Below, one piece after another: positions 1 to 9,048 of a DNA stretch of 64,000 nt. The stretch's first letter is position 1; every line of letters starts with the position of its first letter. Where the stretch lies: positions 1-64,000 of the forward strand of contig JAAZXW010000004.1 in NCBI GenBank assembly GCA_014239955.1, given 5' to 3'. The notes beneath the pieces were generated by a model. The model did no database searches. It saw only the letters and a program-made list of their open reading frames with translations, and was not told where the DNA came from. The DNA comes from Methanobacteriota archaeon. Its GTDB lineage: Archaea; Thermoplasmatota; Poseidoniia; Poseidoniales; Thalassarchaeaceae. Position numbers and translations under genes: made by a program.

Positions 1-12
1 CCAAACACCCAT

Positions 13-1200
13 TCACAATTGGCTTGCTCTCAGAGCCTGGTCGATGTCGGACCACAGGTCTTCGACGTCCTCTATCCCGACGCTCATCCTGACGAACCCC
101 GGGACGATTCCGGCCTCGAGCCTGACTTCCTCTGGGACAAAGGAGTGGCTGGTGTTGAAGGGGCACTCCACTAGGCTCTCGATTCCTCCGAGGCTTGTTG
201 CCTCGAAAACAATCTCAAGGGCTCGGATGAATCGCAATGCATTCTCATCACCCCCCTTCACGGCGAAGGACAGCATGCCCGTTCCCTTGGGTGCTATCCT
301 CTTAGCGACCTCGTAATCGGCGAAGCTCGGCAGGGAGGGGTGGTTTACGCTCGTGATGGCTGGATGCTCCTCCAGTCTGCGGGCTATCTCGGAAGAGTTG
401 GAGGCGTGAATTGGCATCCTAGCGTGCAGCGTTCTCATCCCCCTCTCCAATAGGTAGCACATATGTGGATCAGCGGCACCCCCGAATCTGGCTTTGGCTT
501 CGAAAACCCCCCTGATTAGATCCTCCTTGCCGACGACGATGCCGGCTGTGAGATCGGTGTGCCCATTCAGGAATTTTGTACCCGAGTGGATTACAAGGTC
601 GAAGCCCATTGGAATTGGGCGGCACGCCCAGGGTGTCGCGAAGGTGTTGTCAACGATTGAGACCAGTCCGTGCTTCTTGGCTATGGATGCCATCTCTTCC
701 AAGTCACAGACCTTGAGGACGGGGTTTGTGATGGTCTCGACATAGAGCACCTTTGTATTCTCATTAATCGCAGCCTCGAAGGAGGCGGGGTCTCTGATGT
801 CGGCCATCGTGACCTCGATGCCGTATCTCGGCAAATCGGAGGTCATAAGGCCGTATGTTCCCCCATAGATATCGGCGGAAGTCACCACGTGGTCCCCCTT
901 GGACAATAGAGAGAGCAATGTGGATGAGATTGCTGCCATTCCACTGCCGAATGCCTCACCATCCTCTGCACCCTCAAGAGCTGCGACCTTGGCGGCGACT
1001 GCCTCTGAGTTGACGCTGGAATATCGGCTGTAGAGAAGTGTGTGCTGACCGCCCGTCTCCATCCACTTCCGATACCTCTCATCGGTAAGCTTGTATGTAG
1101 AGGTGGTGAAAATCGGAGTGACTGCCGAACCCTCTATGTTATTGGTGCCCGACCAAACAACCTTGGTGGAAAACTCGCGTTTAGAGAACTTGTCATCCAT
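13..1200 (-). CDS. PLP-dependent trans-sulfuration enzyme (cystathionine gamma-synthase/lyase family)
   Basis: Cytoplasmic enzyme of the Cys/Met-metabolism PLP family, acting on cystathionine, O-acylhomoserine or methionine. Visible motifs: YSRYSSVN near the N-terminus (phosphate-binding Tyr/Arg), YGGTY (ring-stacking Tyr), VDNTFATP (Asp holding the pyridine nitrogen) and SGTKFLNGHTD (Schiff-base Lys). About 395 residues is normal for the family. The open frame extends upstream to a TTG at 1224, but the ATG at 1200 (MDDKFSKREF) gives the usual N-terminus. It lies directly downstream of threonine synthase on the same strand, so both probably belong to one homoserine/methionine/threonine transcription unit. 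Substrate preference (synthase, cystathionine lyase or methionine lyase) cannot be read from sequence alone. Confidence 0.93.
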   Translation of the reverse strand: MDDKFSKREFSTKVVWSGTNNIEGSAVTPIFTTSTYKLTDERYRKWMETGGQHTLLYSRYSSVNSEAVAAKVAALEGAEDGEAFGSGMAAISSTLLSLLSKGDHVVTSADIYGGTYGLMTSDLPRYGIEVTMADIRDPASFEAAINENTKVLYVETITNPVLKVCDLEEMASIAKKHGLVSIVDNTFATPWACRPIPMGFDLVIHSGTKFLNGHTDLTAGIVVGKEDLIRGVFEAKARFGGAADPHMCYLLERGMRTLHARMPIHASNSSEIARRLEEHPAITSVNHPSLPSFADYEVAKRIAPKGTGMLSFAVKGGDENALRFIRALEIVFEATSLGGIESLVECPFNTSHSFVPEEVRLEAGIVPGFVRMSVGIEDVEDLWSDIDQALRASQL

Positions 1201-1233
1201 GGCACGCGATTGACCGGTTAGCAATAACGATGC

Positions 1234-2295
1234 TCATTCCATTCCAATGGCATCAAGCACGGATTGGATGTTTGGTTCGACTACTACTGAGCTTGCCTTG
1301 GCATTCTCTATCGCTATTCCCGGGTCCTTCAGACCGTGCCCGGTAACTGTGACCACCACGGTAGATTCGGGAGGGATGCCCCCCCTTGCATAGCTTTTGA
1401 CGATGCCAGCAATACCAGCTGCTGAGGCTGGTTCGACAAAGATGCCCTCTGTCCTGGCAAGCATCCTGTGAGCATCGAGAATCTCGTCATCGGAGACGCA
1501 GTCTATTGCTCCCGACGACTCTTCCGAGGCTCTTACTGCTTGTTCCCAGCTTGCTGGGTTGCCTATCCTGATTGCCGTTGCTACGGTCTCTGGGGAGGTG
1601 ATCACGTGCCCCTTGACGATCGGTGCTGAGCCCTCTGCCTGCCAACCCATCATCATAGGCAGTGAAGTGGATTTGCCCGCGTCCCTGTACTCGTTATATC
1701 CCGTCCAGTAAGAAGTGATGTTCCCCGCGTTTCCAACCGGCAAGAAGTGCATGTCGGGGGCATCTCCGAGTTCGTCGCAGACTTCGAACGCAGCTGTCTT
1801 CTGACCCTGAATCCTGAAGGGATTGATGCTGTTGACGATCTCAATATCGTCCCTCGTTCCCAACTCCCTGACCAAATCCAATGCATCATCGAAGTTGCCT
1901 CTGACTTCTATCGTCTTGGCACCGTGAATCAGGGCTTGGGCCATCTTCCCATAGGATATCTTTCCCTCTGGGATCAGAACTACGCAGACCAAACCAGCAC
2001 GAGAAGCGTAGGCTGCTGCGGAAGCGCTGGTATTGCCGGTACTAGCACAGACAATTGCCCGGACCCCGTTCTCCACCGCTTTGGTCACTGCCATGGTCAT
2101 GCCACGATCCTTGAACGAGGCTGTGGGATTGAGTCCCTCGTATTTGACGAACAACCTGAAGCCCCCTCCTAGGGCTCGAACTAGGTTATGCGATTGGATG
2201 AGAGGCGTGTTGCCCTCGTTAAGTGAAATGATGCAGGTATCTTCTGAAACAGGCAGGAACTCTCGATATCGCTGAATGACTCCGTGCCCACCCAT
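1234..2295 (-). CDS. thrC: Threonine synthase
   Basis: Converts O-phosphohomoserine to threonine with PLP in the last step of threonine biosynthesis. The 353-residue length matches the short Bacillus-type form. Visible features are the N-terminal EGNTPLI segment, NPTASFKDRGM carrying the PLP lysine, the CASTGNTSAS phosphate-binding loop, and a C-terminal TVTGHGLKDP segment typical of threonine synthases rather than other fold-type II enzymes. It starts at ATG 2295. It is followed after about 30 bases by the PLP trans-sulfuration enzyme on the same strand, and both would draw on homoserine-derived substrates. Confidence 0.95.
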   Translation of the reverse strand: MGGHGVIQRYREFLPVSEDTCIISLNEGNTPLIQSHNLVRALGGGFRLFVKYEGLNPTASFKDRGMTMAVTKAVENGVRAIVCASTGNTSASAAAYASRAGLVCVVLIPEGKISYGKMAQALIHGAKTIEVRGNFDDALDLVRELGTRDDIEIVNSINPFRIQGQKTAAFEVCDELGDAPDMHFLPVGNAGNITSYWTGYNEYRDAGKSTSLPMMMGWQAEGSAPIVKGHVITSPETVATAIRIGNPASWEQAVRASEESSGAIDCVSDDEILDAHRMLARTEGIFVEPASAAGIAGIVKSYARGGIPPESTVVVTVTGHGLKDPGIAIENAKASSVVVEPNIQSVLDAIGME

Positions 2296-2363
2296 GGTAG
2301 CTGCTACCCGTAATTACTCCATGAACCTCCCTATAGGGGCCCCGATAATTACCCGAATGGGCA

Positions 2364-3029
2364 CTAAGTGGAGCCTACCCTACCGGCCACGGACAAGCAG
2401 GACGCAACTACTGGACCTATTGCGAATGCGAAGAGGACCGTGCCAAATCCAAAGGTACCGCCAAGGACAACCCCAACAAGCAGGACAGAGACCTCTATCG
2501 TGACCCTGACTCGCCCGATTGGAACCCCGGTCACCCTCTGCAATCCGGTCATCCAACCGTCTCTTGGTCCCGGCCCTAGGTTTGTCGTCAGGTACATCGC
2601 ACTGCCAATTCCAATCAGCAAAATCCCTAGCAATACTTGGAGCAAGGCTACCAAGTCACTTCCAGGGGGAGGGATGAGTGGGGTCATGACCTCTATCGTA
2701 GCCGCTATGATGATTGCATTGAGTACGGTACCTATTCCTGGGGTCTCCTTAATCGGTATCCAGAGAAACAGAACCGCAACGCTGACGATGAAGGTTGCCT
2801 GGCCAATGGACCCGCCGAACACATTGGCGAGCCCCTCTGCGAGGACCGTCCAAGGCGTGTTACCCTCATCCGCTGCAATCAGAATCGCGTCTCCCAAGCC
2901 GAAGAGGAACTCCCCGATAACGAGGATTGTGAGCGTTGAGAGTCGTGGTCGTGTGTTCATTGGGTCCTTCGAGCTCCACCAAGTGGAGGGGACCTTCTTT
3001 GCTGGGCGCAGGAAATCCACTAGGCCCAT
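2364..3029 (-). CDS. YczE/YitT-like integral membrane protein
   Basis: A protein of about 221 residues with five or so hydrophobic segments and the LGPGPRDGWMTGL motif (near residue 160) typical of the YczE/YyaS family, which contains the related motif in a loop between membrane helices. The function of that family is not established. The ATG at 3029 (MGLVDFL) is preferred over an in-frame GTG two codons upstream. It lies 15 bases downstream of cutA and upstream of thrC, all on the minus strand. The link to amino-acid synthesis is positional only. Confidence 0.75.
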   Translation of the reverse strand: MGLVDFLRPAKKVPSTWWSSKDPMNTRPRLSTLTILVIGEFLFGLGDAILIAADEGNTPWTVLAEGLANVFGGSIGQATFIVSVAVLFLWIPIKETPGIGTVLNAIIIAATIEVMTPLIPPPGSDLVALLQVLLGILLIGIGSAMYLTTNLGPGPRDGWMTGLQRVTGVPIGRVRVTIEVSVLLVGVVLGGTFGFGTVLFAFAIGPVVASCLSVAGRVGST

Positions 3030-3044
3030 GGTCACGAAGAGGGT

Positions 3045-3359
3045 TCACCCTTCAATCCAACTGGCATATTCCGATGTTGTTTCGGCATCCCAAGAGACGA
3101 TCTGGGGTGCATCATATGGGTGAGAAGCGAGGATTGCCTCGACCAGTCTTTCCTTGTTGTGTGTGGAAGTCTTTAGCTGGACTCTCCACTCCTCTGCACT
3201 CTCCAAGGATTCTTCCCATCTGAAGACAGAAGTAATTCTGGACCTCTGAACACATGCTGCAATTCCATCTTGGACTAAGGAAGAGGACCACTCTCCGACG
3301 ATGGGCTCTGTCCATTCTCCGGGCAAGGTCGTTTGAATGATGCAAATAGTATCTGCCAT
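3045..3359 (-). CDS. cutA: CutA-like divalent cation tolerance protein
   Basis: A 104-residue protein of the CutA1 fold, a small trimeric ferredoxin-like protein linked to copper tolerance and signalling. The N-terminus reads as a beta strand (DTICIIQTTLP), the central ACVQRS and YRWEE-like FRWEE segment is recognisable, and the C-terminal half holds SHPYDAPQIVSW, the characteristic CutA motif. The longer open frame to 3503 runs across the divergent promoter region into the neighbouring flavoprotein gene, so the ATG at 3359 is the sensible start. First gene of the minus-strand run leading to thrC. Confidence 0.88.
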   Translation of the reverse strand: MADTICIIQTTLPGEWTEPIVGEWSSSLVQDGIAACVQRSRITSVFRWEESLESAEEWRVQLKTSTHNKERLVEAILASHPYDAPQIVSWDAETTSEYASWIEG

Positions 3360-3435
3360 GTTTGTCGGAGGGACAATTGACGGATGAACCCGATGGCATA
3401 CTTTGAATGATGGTGCCTCCCCCATCCTAACTAGG

Positions 3436-4794
3436 ATGAAGACTTGGGAAGGGCCGATAGACACAGGAGACGTTCCCGGGGACGGGAGTTCCTTCGATGT
3501 CATCGTAGTTGGAGGTGGTCCGAGTGGCGCTGCCGCGGCCTCTTACAACGCATTGAATGGCTGCAAGGTGCTTCTGATCGAGAAGGAGTTGTGGCCTAGG
3601 GACAAGGTATGCGGAGATGCCGTTGGAGGCAAGTCGCTGTCTCACGTCAAAGAGCTCGGTGTGAAGGAGATGGTCGAGGCCACCCCTCACTTCATGGTAG
3701 ACTCGATCGTGTTCGGTTCAGCGAATGGCAGCACCGTCAAGGTGATGCTGCCCCAAGACGAGTTCGAGAAGAAGATGGCGGGCTACTCGCTGCCTAGGAT
3801 GCAATTCGACTACATGATGTTCAAGAGGGCTACCGAGATTGTCACCAGTTCTGGCGGTTCGGTAATCCAAGGCTTCAACGTGAAGGAGGTGCTTGAGGAA
3901 GGGGGGCAAATTACTGGAATCTCTGGTAGTTTCGGTGGTAGATCGGCTAAAAATCCAACTTTGAGTTTCTCAGCAGCGCTTACGATTGGCGCTGGTGGGT
4001 ACAGGTGCCCCGTAGCCACGAAGCTGGTCGAAGGGATACATGGAGAGCCTATGAGGGATGACGATCACTACTGTGGAGGTTACAGAGAGTACTGGGAGGG
4101 CGTTGGTGGCTTCGATGGAAGCCATGGCCCCATTGAGATTCACTTCATTGAAGGCGTCATTCCCGGGTACTTCTGGCTATTCCCGGTCCGAGAGGGAGTG
4201 GTTAACGTCGGAATAGGGATGGTCATTTCTGAGCAGAGGAAGCAGACTGGGGCCAGCAAGTCCCTGAAGAAGAAGCAGCGTTGGGTGATCGAGAATCATC
4301 CTGTTTTCAAAGAGCGCTTCAAGGATGCCAAGATAGTCGAGGGTTCCCAGAAGGGGTGGCAGCTTCCCTTCGGATCCCCCAGGAAGAACCCGTCCTCCTA
4401 CCAACCGAGAAGGACTGCAGGAGCGGGAGTGATGTGCGTCGGGGATGCAGCCAGCTTGGTCGACCCATTCAGTGGGGAGGGGATTGGCAACGGGCTTGTC
4501 TCTGCGAAGATGACTTCGAAGTACTTCGACAAGGAGTCCCATGCCGATGGTTTCCCCGAGGAACAGGCGATCGAGTACATGAATGATCTATGGGGGACCC
4601 TAGGCAAGGAATTGACCAACTCCCACAGGCTGCAGAAAGTAGTCAAGTGGAAGAGGCTGATGAATTGGTTCGTCGGCAAGGCATCCAGGAAGAAGGAAAT
4701 GGGCGACATGCTGACTGGGATGATTGCCGACAAAGAGGCCCAGAAGGCTCTGTGGAGTCCTTGGTTCCTATTCAAGACTATATTGTTGCCATGA
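3436..4794 (+). CDS. Geranylgeranyl reductase family FAD-dependent oxidoreductase
   Basis: Flavoprotein of the geranylgeranyl reductase family, which saturates isoprenoid chains of archaeal ether lipids at the membrane. The FAD-binding dinucleotide loop (VIVVGGGPSGAAAAS) lies near the N-terminus, followed by the PRDKVCGDAVGG segment diagnostic of the family and a C-terminal CVGDAASLVDPFSGEGIGNG FAD motif. About 452 residues from ATG 3436; an alternative TTG at 3403 would add 11 residues. It is transcribed divergently from cutA. A GGGP synthase gene lies at 45.1 kb in the same window. The exact substrate (lipid chain, quinone tail or other prenyl group) is inferred. Confidence 0.88.
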   Translation: MKTWEGPIDTGDVPGDGSSFDVIVVGGGPSGAAAASYNALNGCKVLLIEKELWPRDKVCGDAVGGKSLSHVKELGVKEMVEATPHFMVDSIVFGSANGSTVKVMLPQDEFEKKMAGYSLPRMQFDYMMFKRATEIVTSSGGSVIQGFNVKEVLEEGGQITGISGSFGGRSAKNPTLSFSAALTIGAGGYRCPVATKLVEGIHGEPMRDDDHYCGGYREYWEGVGGFDGSHGPIEIHFIEGVIPGYFWLFPVREGVVNVGIGMVISEQRKQTGASKSLKKKQRWVIENHPVFKERFKDAKIVEGSQKGWQLPFGSPRKNPSSYQPRRTAGAGVMCVGDAASLVDPFSGEGIGNGLVSAKMTSKYFDKESHADGFPEEQAIEYMNDLWGTLGKELTNSHRLQKVVKWKRLMNWFVGKASRKKEMGDMLTGMIADKEAQKALWSPWFLFKTILLP

Positions 4795-4806
4795 TGTGAT
4801 TGGAAC

Positions 4807-5592
4807 GTGGAAAGCGAGTTAGACGAGTCTCTCGATGGGGTCGCTGCCATCTTCTTGGATCTGGATGGCACCATATACCTGGGAGACAGCCTAATCGAGG
4901 GGGCCTCGGAGTTCCTGAACAGACTAGAACAGAGGGGCATCAGGAGGTTTTTCCTCTCTAATAACTCTAGCAAGTCAGTAGGGCAATACCTGGGAAAGCT
5001 CAGGGGCCTGGGTATCGGCGCCCATGAAGGGGAAGTGCTGCTTTCGACCCATGACCTAATTTCATGGCTAACCGACAAAGGAGTCGTCGACACGTTCCTA
5101 GTGGGAACCGAGGGGATGAGGAGGATGCTCGAGGAAAGTGGGGTTTCGACAACCTCAAGCGATCCTGAATTCGTGGTTCTGGGATATGACACGGAGATTA
5201 ATTACGAGAAATTGACCACTGCTTCCGTGCACCTCCACAGTGGGGTTCCAATGGTGGCGAGCCACCCCGACATGGTATGCCCGTCGCCCGATGGCGGGCT
5301 ACCTGACACCGGTGCCTACATGGCACTATTCGAAGCTACCACCGGAGTAAGGCCGAGCCATATTTGTGGTAAGCCAAACAAGGGGATGATCCTTCACAAA
5401 ATCGAGGAGCTGGGGCTGGATCCGTCCAATTGCGCAATGGTGGGTGACCGCTTGTATACCGATATGGAGATGGCTGATAGAGCAGGGGTTCAAGGCATAC
5501 TGGTACTATCTGGAGAAGCAACGAGAGAGGATTTGGAGGAAAGTGGTCTGAATCCCTCGCTAGTTGTTGATTCGGTGTCCTCCCTGGCTTGA
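4807..5592 (+). CDS. HAD-superfamily phosphatase, NagD-like
   Basis: A 261-residue HAD hydrolase of the NagD/4-nitrophenylphosphatase class (type IIA cap). Motif I is FLDLDGTIYLGD with the nucleophile and acid/base Asp pair, motif II is FFLSNNSS, the CGKPNKGM segment carries the conserved Lys, and MVGDRLYTDMEMA is motif IV with the metal-binding acidic residues. The start is GTG at 4807, 12 bases after the preceding reductase stop, so the two may be cotranscribed. The physiological substrate is unknown; family members act on sugar phosphates, nucleotides or phosphoglycolate. Confidence 0.88.
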   Translation: MESELDESLDGVAAIFLDLDGTIYLGDSLIEGASEFLNRLEQRGIRRFFLSNNSSKSVGQYLGKLRGLGIGAHEGEVLLSTHDLISWLTDKGVVDTFLVGTEGMRRMLEESGVSTTSSDPEFVVLGYDTEINYEKLTTASVHLHSGVPMVASHPDMVCPSPDGGLPDTGAYMALFEATTGVRPSHICGKPNKGMILHKIEELGLDPSNCAMVGDRLYTDMEMADRAGVQGILVLSGEATREDLEESGLNPSLVVDSVSSLA

Positions 5593-5598
5593 TTGGTT

Positions 5599-5615
5599 CG
5601 CTCTTTTCTAGAGCG
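5599..5615. terminator. Short stem-loop after HAD gene
   Basis: CGCTC and GAGCG arms of 5 bases surround a 7-base T-rich loop, starting 7 bases after the HAD stop codon. It is a possible transcript 3' end. It opens a gap of about 180 bases before the MMPL gene, which otherwise holds only an AT-rich TATA-like stretch around 5736-5748, some 25-35 bases upstream of the MMPL ATG. A weak call from base pairing alone. Confidence 0.3.
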
Positions 5616-5770
5616 AGGTAGCAGGATCTGGGGCAATCGGTTCGTCCTAGTCGTGGGTAAGCGTTACTCGAACGTAGTCGTTCGGGAAGTTAGTACTCCC
5701 CACAGGGTGTCTCCAACCATCAAAACTGCACCCAGAGAAATAGATAAACTCGAGTTCTGCGGCAGCGGGC

Positions 5771-7996
5771 ATGGAAGGGGTGCTATCGAGGGCCGGTAGG
5801 TCGATTCACAGAAGGAGATCCTTGATTATTGCCGCTTCGCTTGCTTCAATTTTGGTTTCTGTGATTCTGATATCTCAGGGGAACGAGTTCGATGACGGCA
5901 ATGCCCCACCGTCTTCCATAGAGTCGGGTAGGGCCCTGGAGCTGGTCAGTGAAGAACTACCTGTAGTGTCAACGAATAGCGTGAACTACATCTTCACTCA
6001 CGAAACGCTCGATTGGGATGACCCGTCTTTCGAGCTAGAGGTCAGAGAGAGTCTCAAGGGATTAGATGAGATCTCCCTAGGTGTTCTAGAGATTAGTCTG
6101 GCCTATGACAATCCCGAGGACCCGTTTCACCTGGCCCGTCATGTCTCCATCGACGGACATAGGGTCGCCGCATTCGTGAAATTCAATGGTACTGAGGAGG
6201 AGATCTCCAAGGAGGTTGTCGATATCAAGTCGGCCGTGGACAGCGATGAGTTGGAAGTTCTCGTTTCTGGCAGTCTCATAATCAATTCCGACTTCGATCG
6301 GATGCTCGAGGAAGATCAGATCAGAGCCGAGATAATTGGGATCCCCCTGTCCATGATCATCCTCCTCTTCGTCTTCAGGACGGTTGTTGCCTCACTTCTC
6401 CCCATGGCGGTAGCAATGTGCATGTTTCCCATGGCTACTGGTCTAGCATTCTATGTCTCTCGGTGGTTCTCGATGACCCAGTACTCGGTCTCGATGATTT
6501 CACTGATTGGTATTGCAGTCTCGATAGACTACAGTCTGTTCATGATTAGCAGATTCCGAGAGGAGCTTGGAAAGGGGCAGGACGTAGAGGGGGCTCTGGC
6601 AACGATGATGTCAACTGCGGGTCGAGCAATACTGTACTCTGGTGCGACCGTGGCAGTGGGCCTGTGCACTCTGTTTTACTTCACCGCGACGCACATGCCA
6701 TCCATGGGGATGGGCGCATTTCTAGCGGTCCTAGGGTCCTTGGTTTACTCACTTACTCTGCTTCCAGCATTACTTTCGCTGGTTGGGCATCGTATAGACA
6801 GCCTGCCAGTCCCTTTCCCATGGAGAGATGAGGAGGGTCGCTTCTGGGAGGAGTTCTCTACGAAGGTAATGAAGAATCCAGTGAGATGGCTTGTCCCTTC
6901 GATGGGCATCCTGCTACTGATGGGGGCACCTTTCCTCCACGTTGAGTTGACTGCGGGCGGACTAGATACCCTGCCTCCAGACCTGGAGTCCAGACAGGCC
7001 TACGAGATTCTGGAGGAGGAGTTCCCGGCCTTCACCGCCTCGGTCGTTCCCTTGGTGGTTGTCTTCGAGGACGGCCAAGACCCGTTCTCCAAGACTCTTT
7101 CCGTTGGGATCTCAGAAATGTGCCAGCAGGTGGAGGACGTGGAAGGAGTGGTGAGCGTGGATCACCCCCTCTGCGAACCTTCCCTCTTCGACACGGAAAT
7201 TGATCAGTGGCCCCAAGAGCAGAGAGTCACATGGTTGACTACCGTCTCGGACTCGATTGCGATGATCAACGTTCCAATCGAGTACCCCAGTGGGAGCGAG
7301 GAAGCGGAGCAGCTCATCAAGGATGTGCGGGTGTTCACCTCCACCAGCGAAGAGGAGGTCCTGGTTGGCAGTTGGACTTCTTACGAGGTTGATATGAAAG
7401 ACCACCTTAGGGAGCGGATTCCGGCTGCTCTAGCATTCGTGCTGCTGGTTACCATGGTTCTAGTATGGTTCCAAGTTCACTCTGTTCTGGTACCAATAAA
7501 GGCCGTATTGATGAACATACTCTCAATCTCGGCTTCATTCGGACTGATAGTGGTTGTTTTCCAGGATGGCCTCTTGGCAGGACCACTGAACTTCACCCCA
7601 CAACCACTGGACCTGATGGTTCCACCGCTCGTGTTCGGGATTGCGTTCGGACTTTCCATGGACTACGAAATTCTGATGCTCTCTAGGATTCACGAGACAT
7701 GGTTGGAGACGGAAGACAACACTCGTGCTGTTTCTGAGGGGCTTCAGGCCTCGGGGCGGCTGATTACAGGGGCGGCTGCGATCATGATCGCGGTCTTCTC
7801 CGGATTCATCTTCGCAGATGTGATGATAATCAAATCAATCGGGTTTGCTCTAGCGGTGGCGGTCTTCGTAGATGCTACCATCGTAAGGGCGATCGTCGTG
7901 CCTTCGGCAATGAGGCTCATGGGGCGTGCGAACTGGTGGTCCCCCAGTTTCTCCAGCTCCCGCAAAAACAAAGGTGACACGTCAAGCAACCAGTAA
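5771..7996 (+). CDS. MMPL/RND-superfamily membrane transporter
   Basis: A 741-residue protein with the RND layout: an N-terminal membrane helix (LIIAASLASILVSVILI), a large extracytoplasmic domain, a bundle of helices (residues about 190-340), a second extracytoplasmic domain and a second bundle (about 550-720). The two halves share the repeat hallmarks SVSMISLIGIAVSIDYSLFM and GIAFGLSMDYEILMLSR, the helix-4 segments with acidic residues used for proton coupling in MMPL/SSD proteins. Close relatives export lipids or hydrophobic compounds; the substrate here is not known. The stop is directly followed by an SDR epimerase gene, suggesting cotranscription. Confidence 0.9.
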   Translation: MEGVLSRAGRSIHRRRSLIIAASLASILVSVILISQGNEFDDGNAPPSSIESGRALELVSEELPVVSTNSVNYIFTHETLDWDDPSFELEVRESLKGLDEISLGVLEISLAYDNPEDPFHLARHVSIDGHRVAAFVKFNGTEEEISKEVVDIKSAVDSDELEVLVSGSLIINSDFDRMLEEDQIRAEIIGIPLSMIILLFVFRTVVASLLPMAVAMCMFPMATGLAFYVSRWFSMTQYSVSMISLIGIAVSIDYSLFMISRFREELGKGQDVEGALATMMSTAGRAILYSGATVAVGLCTLFYFTATHMPSMGMGAFLAVLGSLVYSLTLLPALLSLVGHRIDSLPVPFPWRDEEGRFWEEFSTKVMKNPVRWLVPSMGILLLMGAPFLHVELTAGGLDTLPPDLESRQAYEILEEEFPAFTASVVPLVVVFEDGQDPFSKTLSVGISEMCQQVEDVEGVVSVDHPLCEPSLFDTEIDQWPQEQRVTWLTTVSDSIAMINVPIEYPSGSEEAEQLIKDVRVFTSTSEEEVLVGSWTSYEVDMKDHLRERIPAALAFVLLVTMVLVWFQVHSVLVPIKAVLMNILSISASFGLIVVVFQDGLLAGPLNFTPQPLDLMVPPLVFGIAFGLSMDYEILMLSRIHETWLETEDNTRAVSEGLQASGRLITGAAAIMIAVFSGFIFADVMIIKSIGFALAVAVFVDATIVRAIVVPSAMRLMGRANWWSPSFSSSRKNKGDTSSNQ

Positions 7997-7997
7997 C

Positions 7998-9044
7998 ATG
8001 GTGGAACGCGGTAACGAAGACGGGTTGGTGCTAGTTACCGGTGCCAGTGGGTACATCGGCAGTCACATCGTAGCCAACCTCCTCTCCAAGGGGAGGGAAG
8101 TCAGGGCGACGGTGAGGGACGCTTCTGACCCGGAGAGGGTGGATCACCTCAAATCAATGGAAGTATCAGAGGGAGGGAGCCTGGAACTCGTCGAGATGGA
8201 CCTTCTCGATGGAGATTCGGTGAATAGAGCCGTTTCGGGATGCAGGTCGGTGATCCACACAGCAGCGGTTGTGGTTCTGAAATCCAAGAGGCCACAGGAG
8301 AAGATAGTGGACCCTAGCGTCATTGGAACAAAGAACGTCCTAGATGCGATTGACGCGTCGGGAACGGTGGAGCATCTGGTTCACACATCATCGACTGCAG
8401 CGATCAGGCCGCAGAAGTGGAAGGATGGTCAGACTCTGACTACGGAATCGTGGGCCGATGATGCCACCATAGAGAACAATCCGTACGGGCTGGCCAAGTT
8501 CAGCTCCGAGAGGATAGTCAGGGAATGGCATGAGAAGAAGGATGAGTCAGGCCCGAGGATGGTCACAATCAATCCCTGCGTTGTTCTCGGGCCACCTCTC
8601 TCCAAGAGGCACCTCGAAGGGAGCCCTTCGTTCGTGATGACCCTGTTGAATCGGGATATCCCTGCTGTGGTGCCGATGCACATCAGCATCGTTGACGTGA
8701 GGGATGTCGCTGAAGCACACGTGAGGGCTCTGACCAAGGGGGACAATGCGGGCAGATACCTAGTGGTATCCGGACAGATGTGGTTCAAGGACATCGCCAA
8801 GTCCCTGAAGGCAGCCAACCCAGACTTGAGGATTCCCACGAGGCAACTACCATACTCCCTCTCCCTGTTGGTATCCATCTTCCATCCCAAGATCAGCCTC
8901 TCATGGGCAAGGACCCATCTAGGCAGGAGGCTCTTCTGGGATGCCTCTCCAGCTGAGAGGGACCTGGGGATGGAATGGATGGGGGCAGAGCAGTCATTGC
9001 TCGAAACCGTCCCTCCAATTCTAGAAAACGAGTGGCTAGTGTGA
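7998..9044 (+). CDS. NAD(P)-dependent epimerase/dehydratase (extended SDR)
   Basis: An extended short-chain dehydrogenase of about 348 residues resembling dihydroflavonol reductase and 3-beta-HSD types. The N-terminal LVTGASGYIGSHIVANLL is the Rossmann GxxGxxG loop, and NPYGLAKFSSE provides the catalytic YxxxK. HTSSTAAIR supplies the upstream Ser. The longer frame from 7926 overlaps the MMPL gene, so ATG 7998, immediately after the MMPL stop, is chosen. The substrate could be a sugar nucleotide, sterol-like or isoprenoid compound. Its place after an MMPL lipid-type transporter and near a geranylgeranyl reductase hints at envelope lipid or glycan work, which is inference. Confidence 0.85.
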   Translation: MVERGNEDGLVLVTGASGYIGSHIVANLLSKGREVRATVRDASDPERVDHLKSMEVSEGGSLELVEMDLLDGDSVNRAVSGCRSVIHTAAVVVLKSKRPQEKIVDPSVIGTKNVLDAIDASGTVEHLVHTSSTAAIRPQKWKDGQTLTTESWADDATIENNPYGLAKFSSERIVREWHEKKDESGPRMVTINPCVVLGPPLSKRHLEGSPSFVMTLLNRDIPAVVPMHISIVDVRDVAEAHVRALTKGDNAGRYLVVSGQMWFKDIAKSLKAANPDLRIPTRQLPYSLSLLVSIFHPKISLSWARTHLGRRLFWDASPAERDLGMEWMGAEQSLLETVPPILENEWLV

Positions 9045-9048
9045 GATT

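Noticed and set aside
13-1224. Longer forms of several genes starting at TTG or GTG (1224, 3403, 3503, 16571, 24232, 36195, 36918, 41024, 56005, 59411)
   Set aside because: They run into neighbouring genes, tRNAs or origin elements, or add residues not expected in the family; internal ATG or GTG starts were chosen and the doubt is stated in each entry.
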